Below, one piece after another: positions 55,086 to 64,000 of a stretch of 64,000 nucleotides of DNA (its first letter is position 1; every line of letters begins with the position of its first letter). The translations under genes were made by a program, and so were the position numbers. Source of the stretch: Glutamicibacter sp. MNS18 (GTDB lineage: Bacteria; Actinomycetota; Actinomycetes; Actinomycetales; Micrococcaceae); the NCBI RefSeq assembly GCF_026107515.2, contig NZ_JAPCHW010000004.1, positions 248,001 through 312,000 on the forward strand, in the 5' to 3' direction. The notes beneath the pieces are model-generated. The model worked only from the letters and a program-made list of their open reading frames with translations, did no database searches and had not been told where the DNA came from.

Positions 55086-55250
55086 GACACCATCGATCAT
55101 TCCATGATTCGGCATCAGGGTGGGCCAGCCCGGTGGCTGTGGCACAGATCTTCGTGAGTTCCTTCACCTCGAGGGCTAAACTCGTATCCAGCCCCAGCCC
55201 GATGGCGCTACGCTTAGAAGTACAACAACGAATAACGTGGGAGGATATCC

Positions 55251-55817
55251 ATGACCGGGAAGCCGGCCGATACCGAACAAGAGGCATCACGGCTCATGGC
55301 CGTACTGCAAAAGGACGTTGAATCCCACGGGCTGGTTCTCGAAGACATTACTCTTCGGCCAGCGGGTAAACAGCTCATCCTGCAGATCACCGTCGACCTG
55401 CCAACGGGCACGGCCAGCGTCAACCTGGACCAGCTGGGCGAAGTGACCGAAACCATCTCGAAGGTGCTGGACTCCGACTCCGTATACGCCAACGCGGCTC
55501 CCTATGACCTGGAAGTCAGCTCTCCGGGACTGTCCCGTCCACTGACCGAAACCCGCCACTGGGTTCGCGCGCTTTCGCGGCTGGTGAAGTTCCAGCTGAC
55601 CGACGGAACCAAACTTCGTGGCCGGATCACCGAGGTGGGCGACGACGAGGTGTCGATCGAAGTGCACCACGAACCGGCCAAGAAGGGCATGAAGGAAAAG
55701 ATCGACACGGCACGCAACTTCGCCTTGGCCGATATTCGTAAAGCCGTCGTTGACATCGAATTCAACCGCAACGACGAAGACCTGGACATCATCGACCTAG
55801 AAGACCCGGAGGCCTGA
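55251..55817 (+). CDS. rimP: Ribosome maturation factor RimP
   Basis: A 188-residue protein with GGGAGGATATCC before the ATG. The N-terminal alpha/beta domain includes LQKDVESHGLVLEDITL and the family signature YDLEVSSPGLSRPL; the C-terminal SH3-like domain has HWVRALSRLVKFQL and GDDEVSIEV. It assists 30S subunit assembly. First gene of the rimP-nusA-ylxR-infB-rbfA operon; nusA starts 2 bp after its stop. Confidence 0.95.
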   Translation: MTGKPADTEQEASRLMAVLQKDVESHGLVLEDITLRPAGKQLILQITVDLPTGTASVNLDQLGEVTETISKVLDSDSVYANAAPYDLEVSSPGLSRPLTETRHWVRALSRLVKFQLTDGTKLRGRITEVGDDEVSIEVHHEPAKKGMKEKIDTARNFALADIRKAVVDIEFNRNDEDLDIIDLEDPEA

Positions 55818-55819
55818 GC

Positions 55820-56803
55820 ATGGACATCGATATGGATGCACTGCGCACCTTGGAAAAGACCCGTGACATCCCCATGGATGTCCTGATCACCACCATCGAG
55901 TCGGCCCTGCTGCTGGCCTACAACAAGACCGAGGGTGCCATGCCCAACGCCAGGGCGCATATCGAGCAGCGCAACGGGCACGTGAGCATCATGGTCAAGG
56001 ACTTTGACGAGCACGGCGTGCTGTTGGGCGAGTTCGACGACACCCCGCTGGGCTTCGGCCGCATTGCCGCCTCCACCGCCCGCCAGGTCATCATGCAGCG
56101 ACTGCGTGAGGCCGAGGACGACCAGGTGGTCGGCGAATACCGCGACCGTGTAGGCGGACTGATCTCCGGTACCATCCAGCAGGGCAACAGCGCCCACATG
56201 ATCCAGGTGAACATCGGTGATGTCGAAGCCCTGCTTCCGCCGCCGGAACAGGTTCCCGGCGAGAAGTACAAGCACGGTGAACGGCTGCGCGCCTTCGTGG
56301 TTTCGGCCGAACGCGGCCCGAAGGGCCCTGCCATCACGATCTCGCGCTCGCACCCCTCCTTGGTCCGCAAGCTGTTCGAAATGGAAGTTCCGGAAATCGC
56401 CGACGGGGTAGTGGTCATCGAGGCCCTGGCCCGTGAAGCAGGGCACCGCACCAAGATCGCGGTGCACGCCACCGAGGCCGGGGTGAACGCCAAGGGCGCC
56501 TGCATCGGTGAAATGGGCACGCGTGTGCGGGCCGTGATGAACGAACTCAACGACGAAAAGATCGACATCGTGGACTACGACGAGGATCCGGCGAAGTTCA
56601 TCGCCTCGGCCCTGTCACCGTCCAAGGTGGTTTCGGTGGACATCCTTGACGTGGATGACCGCCGGGCCCGCGTCGTGGTTCCGGACTCCCAGCTCTCGCT
56701 GGCCATCGGCAAGGAAGGACAGAACGCCCGCCTTGCCGCGAAGCTCACCGGCTGGCGCATTGACATCATCGCCGAATCAGGCGGCAAGGAACCACGTTTC
56801 TAG
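55820..56803 (+). CDS. nusA: Transcription termination/antitermination factor NusA
   Basis: A 327-residue NusA of the short actinobacterial form: N-terminal RNA polymerase-binding domain (about 1-100), S1 domain (about 105-180; [24 protein letters not shown]) and two KH domains (about 185-327; [17 protein letters not shown] and [19 protein letters not shown]). No C-terminal acidic repeats. It modulates pausing, termination and antitermination and couples transcription to translation. Confidence 0.96.
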   Translation: MDIDMDALRTLEKTRDIPMDVLITTIESALLLAYNKTEGAMPNARAHIEQRNGHVSIMVKDFDEHGVLLGEFDDTPLGFGRIAASTARQVIMQRLREAEDDQVVGEYRDRVGGLISGTIQQGNSAHMIQVNIGDVEALLPPPEQVPGEKYKHGERLRAFVVSAERGPKGPAITISRSHPSLVRKLFEMEVPEIADGVVVIEALAREAGHRTKIAVHATEAGVNAKGACIGEMGTRVRAVMNELNDEKIDIVDYDEDPAKFIASALSPSKVVSVDILDVDDRRARVVVPDSQLSLAIGKEGQNARLAAKLTGWRIDIIAESGGKEPRF

Positions 56804-56922
56804 TTGCGTTTCTGGTGCCCCGGCGTACGTGATAGTTAGCTCACAGCAACGTCGGGGCATAAACGCGCTAGACTGGTAGTTGGCTCTTTTGAGGATCAAG
56901 TGAAAGTGGGACGTCCCGGCGC

Positions 56923-57243
56923 ATGAAGCTGCACCAGCAACGCACATGTATGGGATGCCGCATCACCACGTCCAAGAACGAGCTCATTCGCTGGGTTGTG
57001 CAGCCCGGACAGCCGCAATTGCAGGTTCGTCTGGATGCAACCGGACAGGCACACGGTCGTGGCGCCTGGACCCACCCGGTACCAAAGTGTGTGCAACAAG
57101 CCGTGCACCGCAAGGGATTCGCCCGCGCCTTCCGCGCGCAGGTGGATGCCAGCGCGGTGCTGCAGGACTTTGAGGCATACGAAGATCGCACGGCACCAGA
57201 CCGGCGAACTGGCAGAGATAAGGAAAGCGGGTCAGAAATCTGA
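56923..57243 (+). CDS. ylxR: YlxR-family protein (DUF448)
   Basis: A 106-residue basic protein with the family start QQRTCMGCRITTSKNELIRWV and the conserved GQAHGRGAWTHPVPKCVQQA. YlxR is nucleic-acid-binding and lies between nusA and infB in most Gram-positive bacteria. The C-terminal tail is charged and less conserved. The SD before ATG 56923 is weak. Confidence 0.92.
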   Translation: MKLHQQRTCMGCRITTSKNELIRWVVQPGQPQLQVRLDATGQAHGRGAWTHPVPKCVQQAVHRKGFARAFRAQVDASAVLQDFEAYEDRTAPDRRTGRDKESGSEI

Positions 57244-57409
57244 TGGCTACCCGATGAGTCCGCAACGATGAGCGCCAAACGATGAGCAATCAGTTTTGCG
57301 TATTCCACCTTGCGGCGGAAAACAAAGACGAACAATTATCCTGATCTGCCGAAACCCCATTTCCCCTGTGATGTGAGGTGTCGGTCGATCACACTGACAC
57401 AGGAGAGAT

Positions 57410-60277
57410 GTGGCTAAACTCCGCGTTCACGAGCTCGCAAAAGAGCTCGGAATCACCTCTAAAGATGCATTGAACAAATTGCAGGAAATGGGCGAATTCG
57501 TTCGTTCCGCTTCCTCCACCGTGGAACCTCCGGTAGTGCGCAAGCTGCGCGATGCCTTTGGCGGTTCCGCCCAGTCCAAGCCGGCGGCATCCCGTCCGGC
57601 TGCGCCCAAGGCCGCCCCGGCAACCCCGAAAACCGGCACTGCGCCGAAGCCGGGAACCGCGGCTCCCAAGCCGAATGTGGCTCCCAAGGCCGCACAGAAG
57701 CCTTCGCCAGCTGCACCCGCAGCCCCGCAGGCACCGGCCCAGCCGGCAGCCGAGGCTCCTGCCGCGCCAACTCCCGGTGGCCCGAAGCCAGGTCCAAAGC
57801 CTGCGCCGAAGCCGGCCGCCGGCCCGCGTCCGGGAAACAACCCGTTCGCTTCCCAGCAGGGCATGCGCTCGGGTGATTCCCCGGCTCCACGCCCCGGTGG
57901 CGGCCAGCGTGGCCCACGCCCGGGCGGTCCACGTCCAGGTAATAACCCCTTCTCCTCGCAGCAGGGTATGCGCACCGGCGAAGGCCGTGGTCCCCGCCCA
58001 GAGGGTGGCGGCCGTGGTCCGCGCCCAGGCGGCGCTCCGCGTCCGGGCCGTGACGGCCAGGCCGGTGGCGCTCCACGCACCCCACGTCCAGCAGGCCAGG
58101 GCGGTCCACGCCCGGCAGCCGGTCAGGGCGGTCCACGCCCAGCCACACCACGCACCCCCTCCGGTGCCAAGGCAACTCCGGGCATGATGCCCAACCGCAC
58201 TGACCGTCCGGCTCCGGCCGGTGCAGGTCGTCCCGGCGGCGGTGGCGCAGGCCGTGGTCGTCCAGGTGGCGGCAGCGGCCCGGGTGCCGGTGGCGGCACC
58301 GGCGGCGGTTTCCGCCCGGGTGCACCGCGCGGTCGCGGTGGCGTCGGCGGTGCCTTCGGTCGCGGTGGCGGCGGACGCGGCAAGCAGCGCAAGTCCAAGC
58401 GCGCGAAGCGCCAGGAATTGGAGCAGATGAGTGCTCCGTCATTGGGCGGCGTGAACGTACCACGCGGCAACGGTGACACCGAGATCCGTCTGCGCCGCGG
58501 CGCAACCATCACCGATTTCGCCGATAAGATCGGCGCAAACCCGGCTGCGCTGGTGACGGTGCTGTTCCACCTCGGTGAAATGGCCACCGCCACCCAGTCG
58601 CTGGACGAGGCCACCTTCGAGGTACTCGGCGAGGAGCTGGGCTACAAGGTAGCCGTCGTGTCCCCGGAGGACGAGGACCGCGAACTGCTCGAAGGCTTCG
58701 GCCTCGACCTGGACGCCGAGCTTGAGGCCGAAACCGAGGACGAGCTCGAAGAGCGCGCCCCGGTCATCACCATCATGGGCCACGTTGACCACGGTAAGAC
58801 CCGGTTGCTGGATGCCATCCGCAAGTCCAACGTCATCGAGGGCGAGCACGGCGGCATCACCCAGCACATCGGTGCCTACCAGATCGTCCACGAGCATGAG
58901 GGCCGCGAACGCGCGATGACCTTCATCGATACCCCGGGCCACGAGGCGTTCACCGCCATGCGTGCCCGTGGTGCCAAGGTCACCGACCTGGCCGTGCTGG
59001 TGGTTGCCGCGGATGACGGTGTCATGCCGCAGACCGTGGAAGCCCTGAACCACGCCCAGTCGGCCGGTGTGCCGATCATCGTGGCAGTGAACAAGGTCGA
59101 CAAGCCTGCCGCCAACCCGGACAAGGTCAAGGGCCAGCTGGCCGAATACGGTCTGGTCCCCGAGGAATACGGTGGCGACACCATGTTCGTGCATGTCTCG
59201 GCCCTGCAGAAGGAGGGTATCGACGACCTGCTGGACGCGCTGCTGCTGACCGCGGACGCCGGCATGGAACTGACCGCCAACCCGGACAAGTCCGCCCGTG
59301 GCGTGGCCATCGAAGCGAACCTGGACAAGGGTCGCGGCGCCGTGGCCACCGTGCTGGTGCAGTCCGGTACCCTGTGCGTCGGCGACACCATCGTGGCCGG
59401 TACCGCCCACGGTCGTGTGCGTGCCATGTTCAACGAGAACGGCGAGAACCTGGACGTGGCCCTGCCGTCACGTCCGGTACAGGTCCTGGGCCTGTCCTCG
59501 GTGCCCCGCGCCGGTGACAGCTTCCTGGCGACCGCCGACGAGCGTACCGCCCGTCAGATCGCCGACAAGCGCGAGACCGCCGAGCGCAACGCCCAGCTGG
59601 CCAAGCGTCGCAAGCGCATCACCCTGGAAGACTTCGACCAGGCTGTGGCCGAGGGCAAGATCGATACCCTGAACCTGATCCTCAAGGGTGACGTCTCCGG
59701 TGCCGTGGAGGCCCTGGAAGACTCGCTGATGAAGATCGACGTGGGCGACGAGGTCCAGCTGCGCGTGATCCACCGCGGTGTGGGTGCCATTACGCAGAAC
59801 GACGTGAACCTGGCGACCGTGGACAACGCGATCATCATCGGCTTCAACGTCCGACCTGCGGAGCGCGTTGCCGAAATGGCCGACAAGGAAGGCGTGGACA
59901 TGCGCTTCTACTCGGTCATCTACGGTGCGATCGATGACATCGAGTCGGCCCTGAAGGGCATGCTCAAGCCGATCTACGAAGAGGTTGCCCTGGGCACCGC
60001 AGAAGTCCGCCAGGTCTTCCGCTCCTCGAAGTTCGGCAACATCGCCGGTTCGATCATCCGCAACGGCTCGGTCAAGCGCAATGCCAAGGCACGCCTGGTC
60101 CGCGACGGCAACGTGGTGGCCGACAACCTGGCGATCGACTCGCTGCGCCGCGAGAAGGACGACGTCACCGAGGTCCGCGAAGGCTTCGAATGTGGTGTCG
60201 GACTGGGCTCGTTCAACGACATCAAGGAAGGCGACCTCATCGAGACCTTCGAGATGCGCGAAAAGCCGCGCGACTAA
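57410..60277 (+). CDS. infB: Translation initiation factor IF-2
   Basis: A 955-residue IF2 with GTG start ([16 protein letters not shown]). Order: IF2_N domain (1-52), a long Ala/Pro/Gly/Arg-rich linker (about 55-335) with near repeats of [13 protein letters not shown] and GPRPGG units, a second IF2_N-like helix (about 370-420), then the GTPase domain: G1 GHVDHGKT (about 456), G3 DTPGHEAF, G4 NKVDKP. The C-terminal domains C1 and C2 bind fMet-tRNA (end [20 protein letters not shown]). It delivers initiator tRNA to the 30S subunit. Confidence 0.97.
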   Translation: MAKLRVHELAKELGITSKDALNKLQEMGEFVRSASSTVEPPVVRKLRDAFGGSAQSKPAASRPAAPKAAPATPKTGTAPKPGTAAPKPNVAPKAAQKPSPAAPAAPQAPAQPAAEAPAAPTPGGPKPGPKPAPKPAAGPRPGNNPFASQQGMRSGDSPAPRPGGGQRGPRPGGPRPGNNPFSSQQGMRTGEGRGPRPEGGGRGPRPGGAPRPGRDGQAGGAPRTPRPAGQGGPRPAAGQGGPRPATPRTPSGAKATPGMMPNRTDRPAPAGAGRPGGGGAGRGRPGGGSGPGAGGGTGGGFRPGAPRGRGGVGGAFGRGGGGRGKQRKSKRAKRQELEQMSAPSLGGVNVPRGNGDTEIRLRRGATITDFADKIGANPAALVTVLFHLGEMATATQSLDEATFEVLGEELGYKVAVVSPEDEDRELLEGFGLDLDAELEAETEDELEERAPVITIMGHVDHGKTRLLDAIRKSNVIEGEHGGITQHIGAYQIVHEHEGRERAMTFIDTPGHEAFTAMRARGAKVTDLAVLVVAADDGVMPQTVEALNHAQSAGVPIIVAVNKVDKPAANPDKVKGQLAEYGLVPEEYGGDTMFVHVSALQKEGIDDLLDALLLTADAGMELTANPDKSARGVAIEANLDKGRGAVATVLVQSGTLCVGDTIVAGTAHGRVRAMFNENGENLDVALPSRPVQVLGLSSVPRAGDSFLATADERTARQIADKRETAERNAQLAKRRKRITLEDFDQAVAEGKIDTLNLILKGDVSGAVEALEDSLMKIDVGDEVQLRVIHRGVGAITQNDVNLATVDNAIIIGFNVRPAERVAEMADKEGVDMRFYSVIYGAIDDIESALKGMLKPIYEEVALGTAEVRQVFRSSKFGNIAGSIIRNGSVKRNAKARLVRDGNVVADNLAIDSLRREKDDVTEVREGFECGVGLGSFNDIKEGDLIETFEMREKPRD

Positions 60278-60297
60278 GGTACCGAACAGGTAGCAAC

Positions 60298-60345
60298 CGC
60301 GTGGGCGCGCCCCGGGAGATAACCATCCCGGTGTGCGCCCACGCG
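60298..60345 (+). terminator. Nested hairpin between infB and rbfA
   Basis: An 11-bp outer stem CGCGTGGGCGC (60298-60308) with GCGCCCACGCG (60335-60345) encloses a second stem CCGGGA (60312-60317) with TCCCGG (60326-60331), then CCTTTG. It may be a partial terminator or an RNA-processing site. Confidence 0.6.
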
Positions 60346-60380
60346 CCTTTGAAAACACAAGACATTCAAGGAGTAGGAAC

Positions 60381-60812
60381 ATGGCTGACTCAGCCCGCGC
60401 CGCCCGACTGGCCCAGCGCGTCAAGGTCCTGATGGCCCAGTCGCTGCGCACCGTGATCAAGGACGAGCGCATCGACAACGTGACCGTCACCGATGCCCGG
60501 GTCACCAATGACCTGCAGCACGCCACCGTCTACTACACGGTATTCGGCGAGGCCGAGCTGAAGGCCGAGATCGCGCAGATCCTGGCCAAGCGCACCGGTG
60601 CGCTGCGCAAGGAATTGGGGCGGAACCTGACCATCCGGTTGACCCCGACCCTGGAATTCGTTGCGGACGAGATCCCGGAGAACGCCTCGCACCTCGACGA
60701 GCTGCTGGCCAAGGCCCGCGAAAAGGATGCCGAGGTCGCCGCACTGCGTGAGGGCAAGGTGCACGCCGGCGACCAGGACCCGTACAAGAAGGACGAGCCC
60801 GACGAGGACTGA
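60381..60812 (+). CDS. rbfA: 30S ribosome-binding factor RbfA
   Basis: A 143-residue protein from ATG 60381 (AGGAG 9 bp upstream). It has the KH-like fold of RbfA: ARLAQRVKVLMAQSLRTVIK, VTVTDARVTNDLQHATVYYT, and the signature LRKELGRNLTIRLTPTLEF. A charged C-terminal tail follows. It matures the 16S rRNA 5' end/30S head. Last gene of the operon. Confidence 0.96.
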   Translation: MADSARAARLAQRVKVLMAQSLRTVIKDERIDNVTVTDARVTNDLQHATVYYTVFGEAELKAEIAQILAKRTGALRKELGRNLTIRLTPTLEFVADEIPENASHLDELLAKAREKDAEVAALREGKVHAGDQDPYKKDEPDED

Positions 60813-60837
60813 TCCTCGAACGTCTCACCGGATTGAC

Positions 60838-60879
60838 AACACCGCCGTGGCAGCCCCGAAAGGCTGCCACGGCGGTGTT
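60838..60879 (+). terminator. Terminator of the rimP-rbfA operon
   Basis: An 18-bp perfect stem (60838-60855 with 60862-60879) with a 6-nt loop CCGAAA, 25 bp after rbfA. Confidence 0.88.
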
Positions 60880-60899
60880 CCCTACCACGCTGGACCACC

Positions 60900-61890
60900 C
60901 CGGGAAACGCAACCCCCGGCCTTGGCTCACCGGGCAGCGACGCGCCGTGGACAAGCAGGTTCCGTGACCACCTTCCCTGTCCTTGGCTGACAATGGCTTT
61001 CCTGCCTCGACTGCGCCCATCGTGGCCGCCAATCTCTTGGCCCTGGGTTCCATAATCGTAGCCATGCCAGCCGGAAGCACGATCACTGTCTTTCCCGTAA
61101 CGAGCTTCGTCACGCCACCGCCCACGCACTCGTCGACCTGCTGCCTGTCCTTTCCGATCCACTGTGACACCGGTCGGAGCGTTCAACCCGTTAGCCAGCT
61201 GGTAGTTAGTTCGTCCTGGTCTGGAGATTTCATCGTGTAGACCGTGCCCTCCTGGGGCACACGCAGTATCGCATTGGCCGCAGCATCCCGTAGACCCCGC
61301 TCCTGGTTGGAACGGACGGCTACGGATGGGAGTAGGGCTTTCCCTTGGATTGCTTGTCGGGCGTCTGGGCCAGGTAATCCATCGAGACATCCCACACGCC
61401 GTAGACCGTGGCGCCAATGAGGGCACACTTCCGTTCGAATGCGGCCAGATCCGCGATGGCGCGGGACTTGCCGCGCTTGTCCAGCCATTCAAGCAAGGCC
61501 GGCGCACCGGCGCTGGGCGGCGCGTCCGCAGCTGCGGGATTCTGGGAATAGTACGCGGTGGTTCCACTGCGGCAGGAAACCCCGGCCAGTTCATTGCCTG
61601 GGGCACTGACCAGTGCGCTTCGCATCTTTGGGGGTGCCGAAGGTGATCTGCCTGGAGATGGACTTGGCGACCTGGACGTTGTCCTTAAACGCGAAAACCA
61701 CCGGCAACGAACCGGCCAGATCCCGGGTGAGCACCTTGGCATTGAAAATGCCCGATCCGGCCTGCTGGTTCTTCGGTTGGGCCTGTGCCGGAGAGTTGCT
61801 GGGCACGGCGGCCAGGACCGAGGTGGCGGCCGCCGCTGCACATCCCCTACTCCCGGAACGTCGATCCGGACCGGGATCCCGGTCGATCAC
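60900..61890 (-). pseudogene. Probable decayed secreted-protein gene with several frameshifts
   Basis: Reading the minus strand from 61890, plausible protein passes through several frames: a signal-like stretch and NQQAGSGIFNAKVLTRDLAG, then after a shift near 61622 NELAGVSCRSGTTAYYSQNP and KRGKSRAIADLAAFERKC up to 61335; after another shift QERGLRDAAANAIL and GTVYTMKSPDQDE; then possibly QVDECVGGGVTKLVTGKTV. Each shift needs one or two bases. I recognise no family. It could be a non-coding stretch that merely looks protein-like, but the change in frame keeps good codon bias. Confidence 0.4.
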
Positions 61891-62095
61891 GATCTCGACT
61901 GGTGAACCCGTGTAAACGAAACGTGGGCGGTTCCCCGCCGGAGCCTACCCAACAGCGGTCAAGCGTAGTGGCTTCACTCGCAGCGACTGTAGGAGCGACG
62001 GTCGTGCAGTCAACGACATTCGGGGGTATCCGCTAGCAAAATCGGGGTTTGCGGGTGGTCGTCAACGGTTTTCCGCGTGCTGTCCGCCATGGGTC

Positions 62096-62123
62096 CCAGC
62101 CAGGTGCCCGGGCACCTGGCTGG
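62096..62123. terminator. 28-bp perfect palindrome downstream of the oxidoreductase gene
   Basis: CCAGCCAGGTGCCC followed directly by its reverse complement, with no spacer. On the minus strand it lies 24 bp after the molybdopterin oxidoreductase stop and probably terminates it. Confidence 0.6.
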
Positions 62124-62146
62124 TGGTTCGTCCGGGGATAGCGGCG

Positions 62147-63703
62147 TTACTCGACGGAGAACTGCAGCCGATGCCATCCGGATGAACCATCGGGAGCGGG
62201 ATCCGCCTTCTGCCCGCTCTGCAACTGCCCGTCCCCGTCGTAGGCGCGCACCGTTACGGTGTGCGTACCCGGCTGGCCACCGGGCCACACAAACCGCCAT
62301 TGCCGCCAGGTATCCACGCTAGCCTCGGACGCCAGTTCGGCCTCCTGCCAGTCGCCGTCATCCACCTGTACCTCGATACGGGAGATGCCGCTGGTCTGTG
62401 CCCAGGCGCTACCACCCATCACCACTTCACCAACCGGAAGCCGGGCGAATGGTCGAGGGGTATCGACACGGGAGGACATCTTGATCGGCCCCTTCGCGGA
62501 CCAGCCGCGAGTGGTCCAATACGCCGTCTTGTCCTGGAACCGGGTCACCTCCAGGTCCACCAGCCACTTGGTGGCTGAGACATAGCCGTAGAGACCCGGA
62601 ACCACCATGCGAACCGGAAACCCGTGTTCCAGCGGCAACGGCTCGTCGTTCATCCCGATGGCCAGCAACGCCATCCGGTCGTCGGTGAGTACTGTCAGCG
62701 GTGTCGAGGCGCTGAAACCGTCAACCGAGGTCGACAAGACCATATCGGCGCCGGTGGTGGGCACGGCCCGTTCCAGCAGTTTGCGCAGCGGATAGCCCAG
62801 CCACTTGGCGTTGCCCACCAAATCCCCGCCTACTGGATTTGAGACACAGGTCAGGGTCAGGTACGTCTCGACCAGGTCTTCGGCCAGCAGTTGCTCGAAG
62901 CTGAGCGTGAATTCGTTCTCCACCATGCCGTGAACCCGCAGGGACCATTGGGCCGGGTCGATCACCGGTACCGACAAGGCGGTATCGATCCGGTAGAAAT
63001 CCTGGTTGGGGGTTATGAACGGGGGCATCTGCGCCATCGGGAACTGTACGGCTGCGGGCAGGGGAGCGGCCTTGCGGCTGGCCTCCGGCAAGCCCAGCGC
63101 GGCCCGCGCCGCTTCCGCCGCATTCCTGGCCGCTGTCAGGGACTTCGCAACCCCCGCCGCCAGCACCGCTGCCGCCAGTGACACCGACGAAGCGAGCAGG
63201 AAGTCCCGTCGGCTGGAACCTGCCCTGCCCGGAGCGTGGATCCCACCGGGGATGCGGGACGCCAGGACCGTCAGCCACTTCAGGACTGCCAGGCCGCATG
63301 CGGTCCCCAGGAGGATGGGCACCAGGTCACCTGCCCCGGTGGACGCCCGGGAGATCATGGCCACGGCTACCACGGCAGCCAGCAGGATGATCGCGGCGGC
63401 GGACAACCGGTAGCTGCGCCGGGCCAGCAGGCCCAGCAGGGCGGATACCACGGCGCCCACCACGCCAATACAGATGAACAGCACCAGTTTGTCGTTCATA
63501 CCGAACAGGGAAATGGCGAGATCCTTCAACCAGGGCGGGGTGAAGTCGATGGTGGTGGAGCCCAGGGCAACCATTGGCGAGGAGGAGACGGAAAAGAATA
63601 CCGACACCAGCTGGGCGGTACCGAACAGCATTGCGCCGGCACAGATCCCGGATAGCGCGGCAGTGATTGAATTCCACCGCCCGCTTGGTGCTGTTCGTTC
63701 CAT
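62147..63703 (-). CDS. Membrane-anchored molybdopterin-dependent oxidoreductase (sulfite oxidase family)
   Basis: A 518-residue protein. Four or five membrane helices fill residues 10-155, then a Tat-like segment SSRRDFLLASSVSLAAAV leads into the catalytic part. The Mo-pterin domain (about 225-400) has the Cys ligand in LTLTCVSNPVGGDLVGNAKW, with PLPLEHGFPVRMVVPGLYGY and TKWLVDLEVT, and the C-terminal Mo-co dimerisation domain has SGISRIEVQVDDGDWQEAEL. The substrate is unknown. In actinobacteria this gene type often neighbours sigK-rskA and fasciclin lipoprotein genes, which fits the gene upstream. Confidence 0.92.
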   Translation of the reverse strand: MERTAPSGRWNSITAALSGICAGAMLFGTAQLVSVFFSVSSSPMVALGSTTIDFTPPWLKDLAISLFGMNDKLVLFICIGVVGAVVSALLGLLARRSYRLSAAAIILLAAVVAVAMISRASTGAGDLVPILLGTACGLAVLKWLTVLASRIPGGIHAPGRAGSSRRDFLLASSVSLAAAVLAAGVAKSLTAARNAAEAARAALGLPEASRKAAPLPAAVQFPMAQMPPFITPNQDFYRIDTALSVPVIDPAQWSLRVHGMVENEFTLSFEQLLAEDLVETYLTLTCVSNPVGGDLVGNAKWLGYPLRKLLERAVPTTGADMVLSTSVDGFSASTPLTVLTDDRMALLAIGMNDEPLPLEHGFPVRMVVPGLYGYVSATKWLVDLEVTRFQDKTAYWTTRGWSAKGPIKMSSRVDTPRPFARLPVGEVVMGGSAWAQTSGISRIEVQVDDGDWQEAELASEASVDTWRQWRFVWPGGQPGTHTVTVRAYDGDGQLQSGQKADPAPDGSSGWHRLQFSVE

Positions 63704-63803
63704 TGCCGTTCACCCCGTAGGTTGTTGCCATCATTGTCCCCCGTCCAGCCGGGGCGGGGGATAACCTCTCACTGCTTCTTCGGAGCACCGGCACGAACGG
63801 ATT

Positions 63804-63825
63804 GGAACCGGAGGCATCCGGTTCC
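63804..63825 (-). terminator. Hairpin after the anti-sigma factor gene
   Basis: A 9-bp perfect stem GGAACCGGA (63804-63812) with TCCGGTTCC (63817-63825) and a 4-nt loop, 6 bp beyond the stop on the minus strand. Confidence 0.5.
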
Positions 63826-63831
63826 CTGGCT

Positions 63832-64000
63832 TCAGAGCTCCTGCACCATGATGGGCTCGGTGGTGGGCGAATCCGATCCGGTGGAAGGCTCCACGGTGAT
63901 CCCGAAGTGCGTGACACCCTCCATGGAGCCGGAGATCATTTTCACGCCGTCCGCCTCGGTGCCACCGAGCATCCCTGCCGACGCTGCGCCGTCGGCGGAG
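63832..64000 (-). CDS. rskA: Anti-sigma factor, RskA C-terminal domain (partial)
   Basis: The last 55 or so residues of a protein that enters from the right edge. The end, VKMISGSMEGVTHFGITVEP followed by a Ser/Thr/Pro stretch and MVQEL, is the characteristic C-terminus of the extracytoplasmic anti-sigma-K domain. The full protein would have a cytoplasmic zinc-type ASD, one membrane helix and this domain, and hold SigK inactive until cleaved by a site-2 protease such as the RseP homologue in this window. The neighbouring oxidoreductase gene supports the assignment. Confidence 0.75.
   Translation of the reverse strand, partial: SADGAASAGMLGGTEADGVKMISGSMEGVTHFGITVEPSTGSDSPTTEPIMVQEL

Noticed and set aside
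1-64000. tRNA, rRNA or CRISPR features
   Set aside because: No cloverleaf-like segments with T-loop sequence, no rRNA stretches and no regularly spaced direct repeats were seen by eye.

Overview
The window is a high-GC actinobacterial chromosome segment. The gene set and order (ispC-rseP-ispG-GNAT-proS-...-rimP-nusA-ylxR-infB-rbfA), the short NusA without C-terminal acidic repeats, the Ala/Pro/Gly-rich IF2 linker and the many GTG starts fit a member of the Micrococcaceae (Arthrobacter/Glutamicibacter relatives). The genus is inference. I see no rRNA, tRNA or CRISPR array.

Layout. 1-5040: two DUF485 + sodium:solute (acetate-type) symporter pairs arranged around a LytS/LytTR two-component system. 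5168-9270: an Lrp-type regulator divergent from a branched-chain/pyruvate dehydrogenase E1alpha-E1beta-E2 operon. 9794-16030: a complete peptide/nickel-type ABC importer (binding lipoprotein, two permeases, one fused double ATPase). 16181-18696: a GNAT protein, a TetR regulator and a divergent acyl-CoA dehydrogenase. 18840-25351: a lipoprotein, a CitA/CitB-type two-component system and the tricarboxylate transporter operon tctCBA-usp. 25439-34143: a frameshifted methyltransferase, then dxr-rseP, a YciI protein, an FMN reductase, ispG-GNAT and two related lipoproteins. 34368-37004: proS and a TauE/SafE permease. 37102-44024: an all-minus cluster of two double-glycine-leader peptides, a C39 peptidase/ABC exporter, an unknown protein, a NarL-type two-component system and two secreted proline-rich proteins. 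44300-49239: a YihY protein, a GAF regulator, a flavin monooxygenase and a lipoprotein. 49560-53905: an orphan gene, an AT-rich spacer and a graveyard of three broken recombinases/transposases. 54042-60812: a divergent anchored protein and the translation operon rimP-nusA-ylxR-infB-rbfA. 60900-64000: a decayed secreted-protein locus, a membrane molybdopterin oxidoreductase and the end of an anti-sigma factor gene (RskA type).

The most interesting locus is 38766-44024 (perhaps extending to 37102). Two short genes (58 and 55 codons) encode peptides that share a leader of the form GRELDxxELxxF-x-G(G/S) and a core with two cysteines, the second in a Gly-Asp-Cys motif. They lie directly upstream of an exporter with an N-terminal C39 protease that would cut such leaders, and are followed on the same strand by a sensor kinase and a response regulator. 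No modification enzyme or recognisable immunity gene is present. This looks like an uncharacterised secreted disulfide-peptide system (bacteriocin or signalling pheromone).

A second theme is regulation. Several intergenic regions (upstream of the symporter pair, bkd genes, peptide importer, FMN reductase and flavin monooxygenase) carry sequences matching TGTGA-N6-TCACA at 8 to 10 of 10 positions, suggesting a Crp/GlxR-type regulon for carbon uptake. All names rest on motifs and context read by eye; no database search was run.
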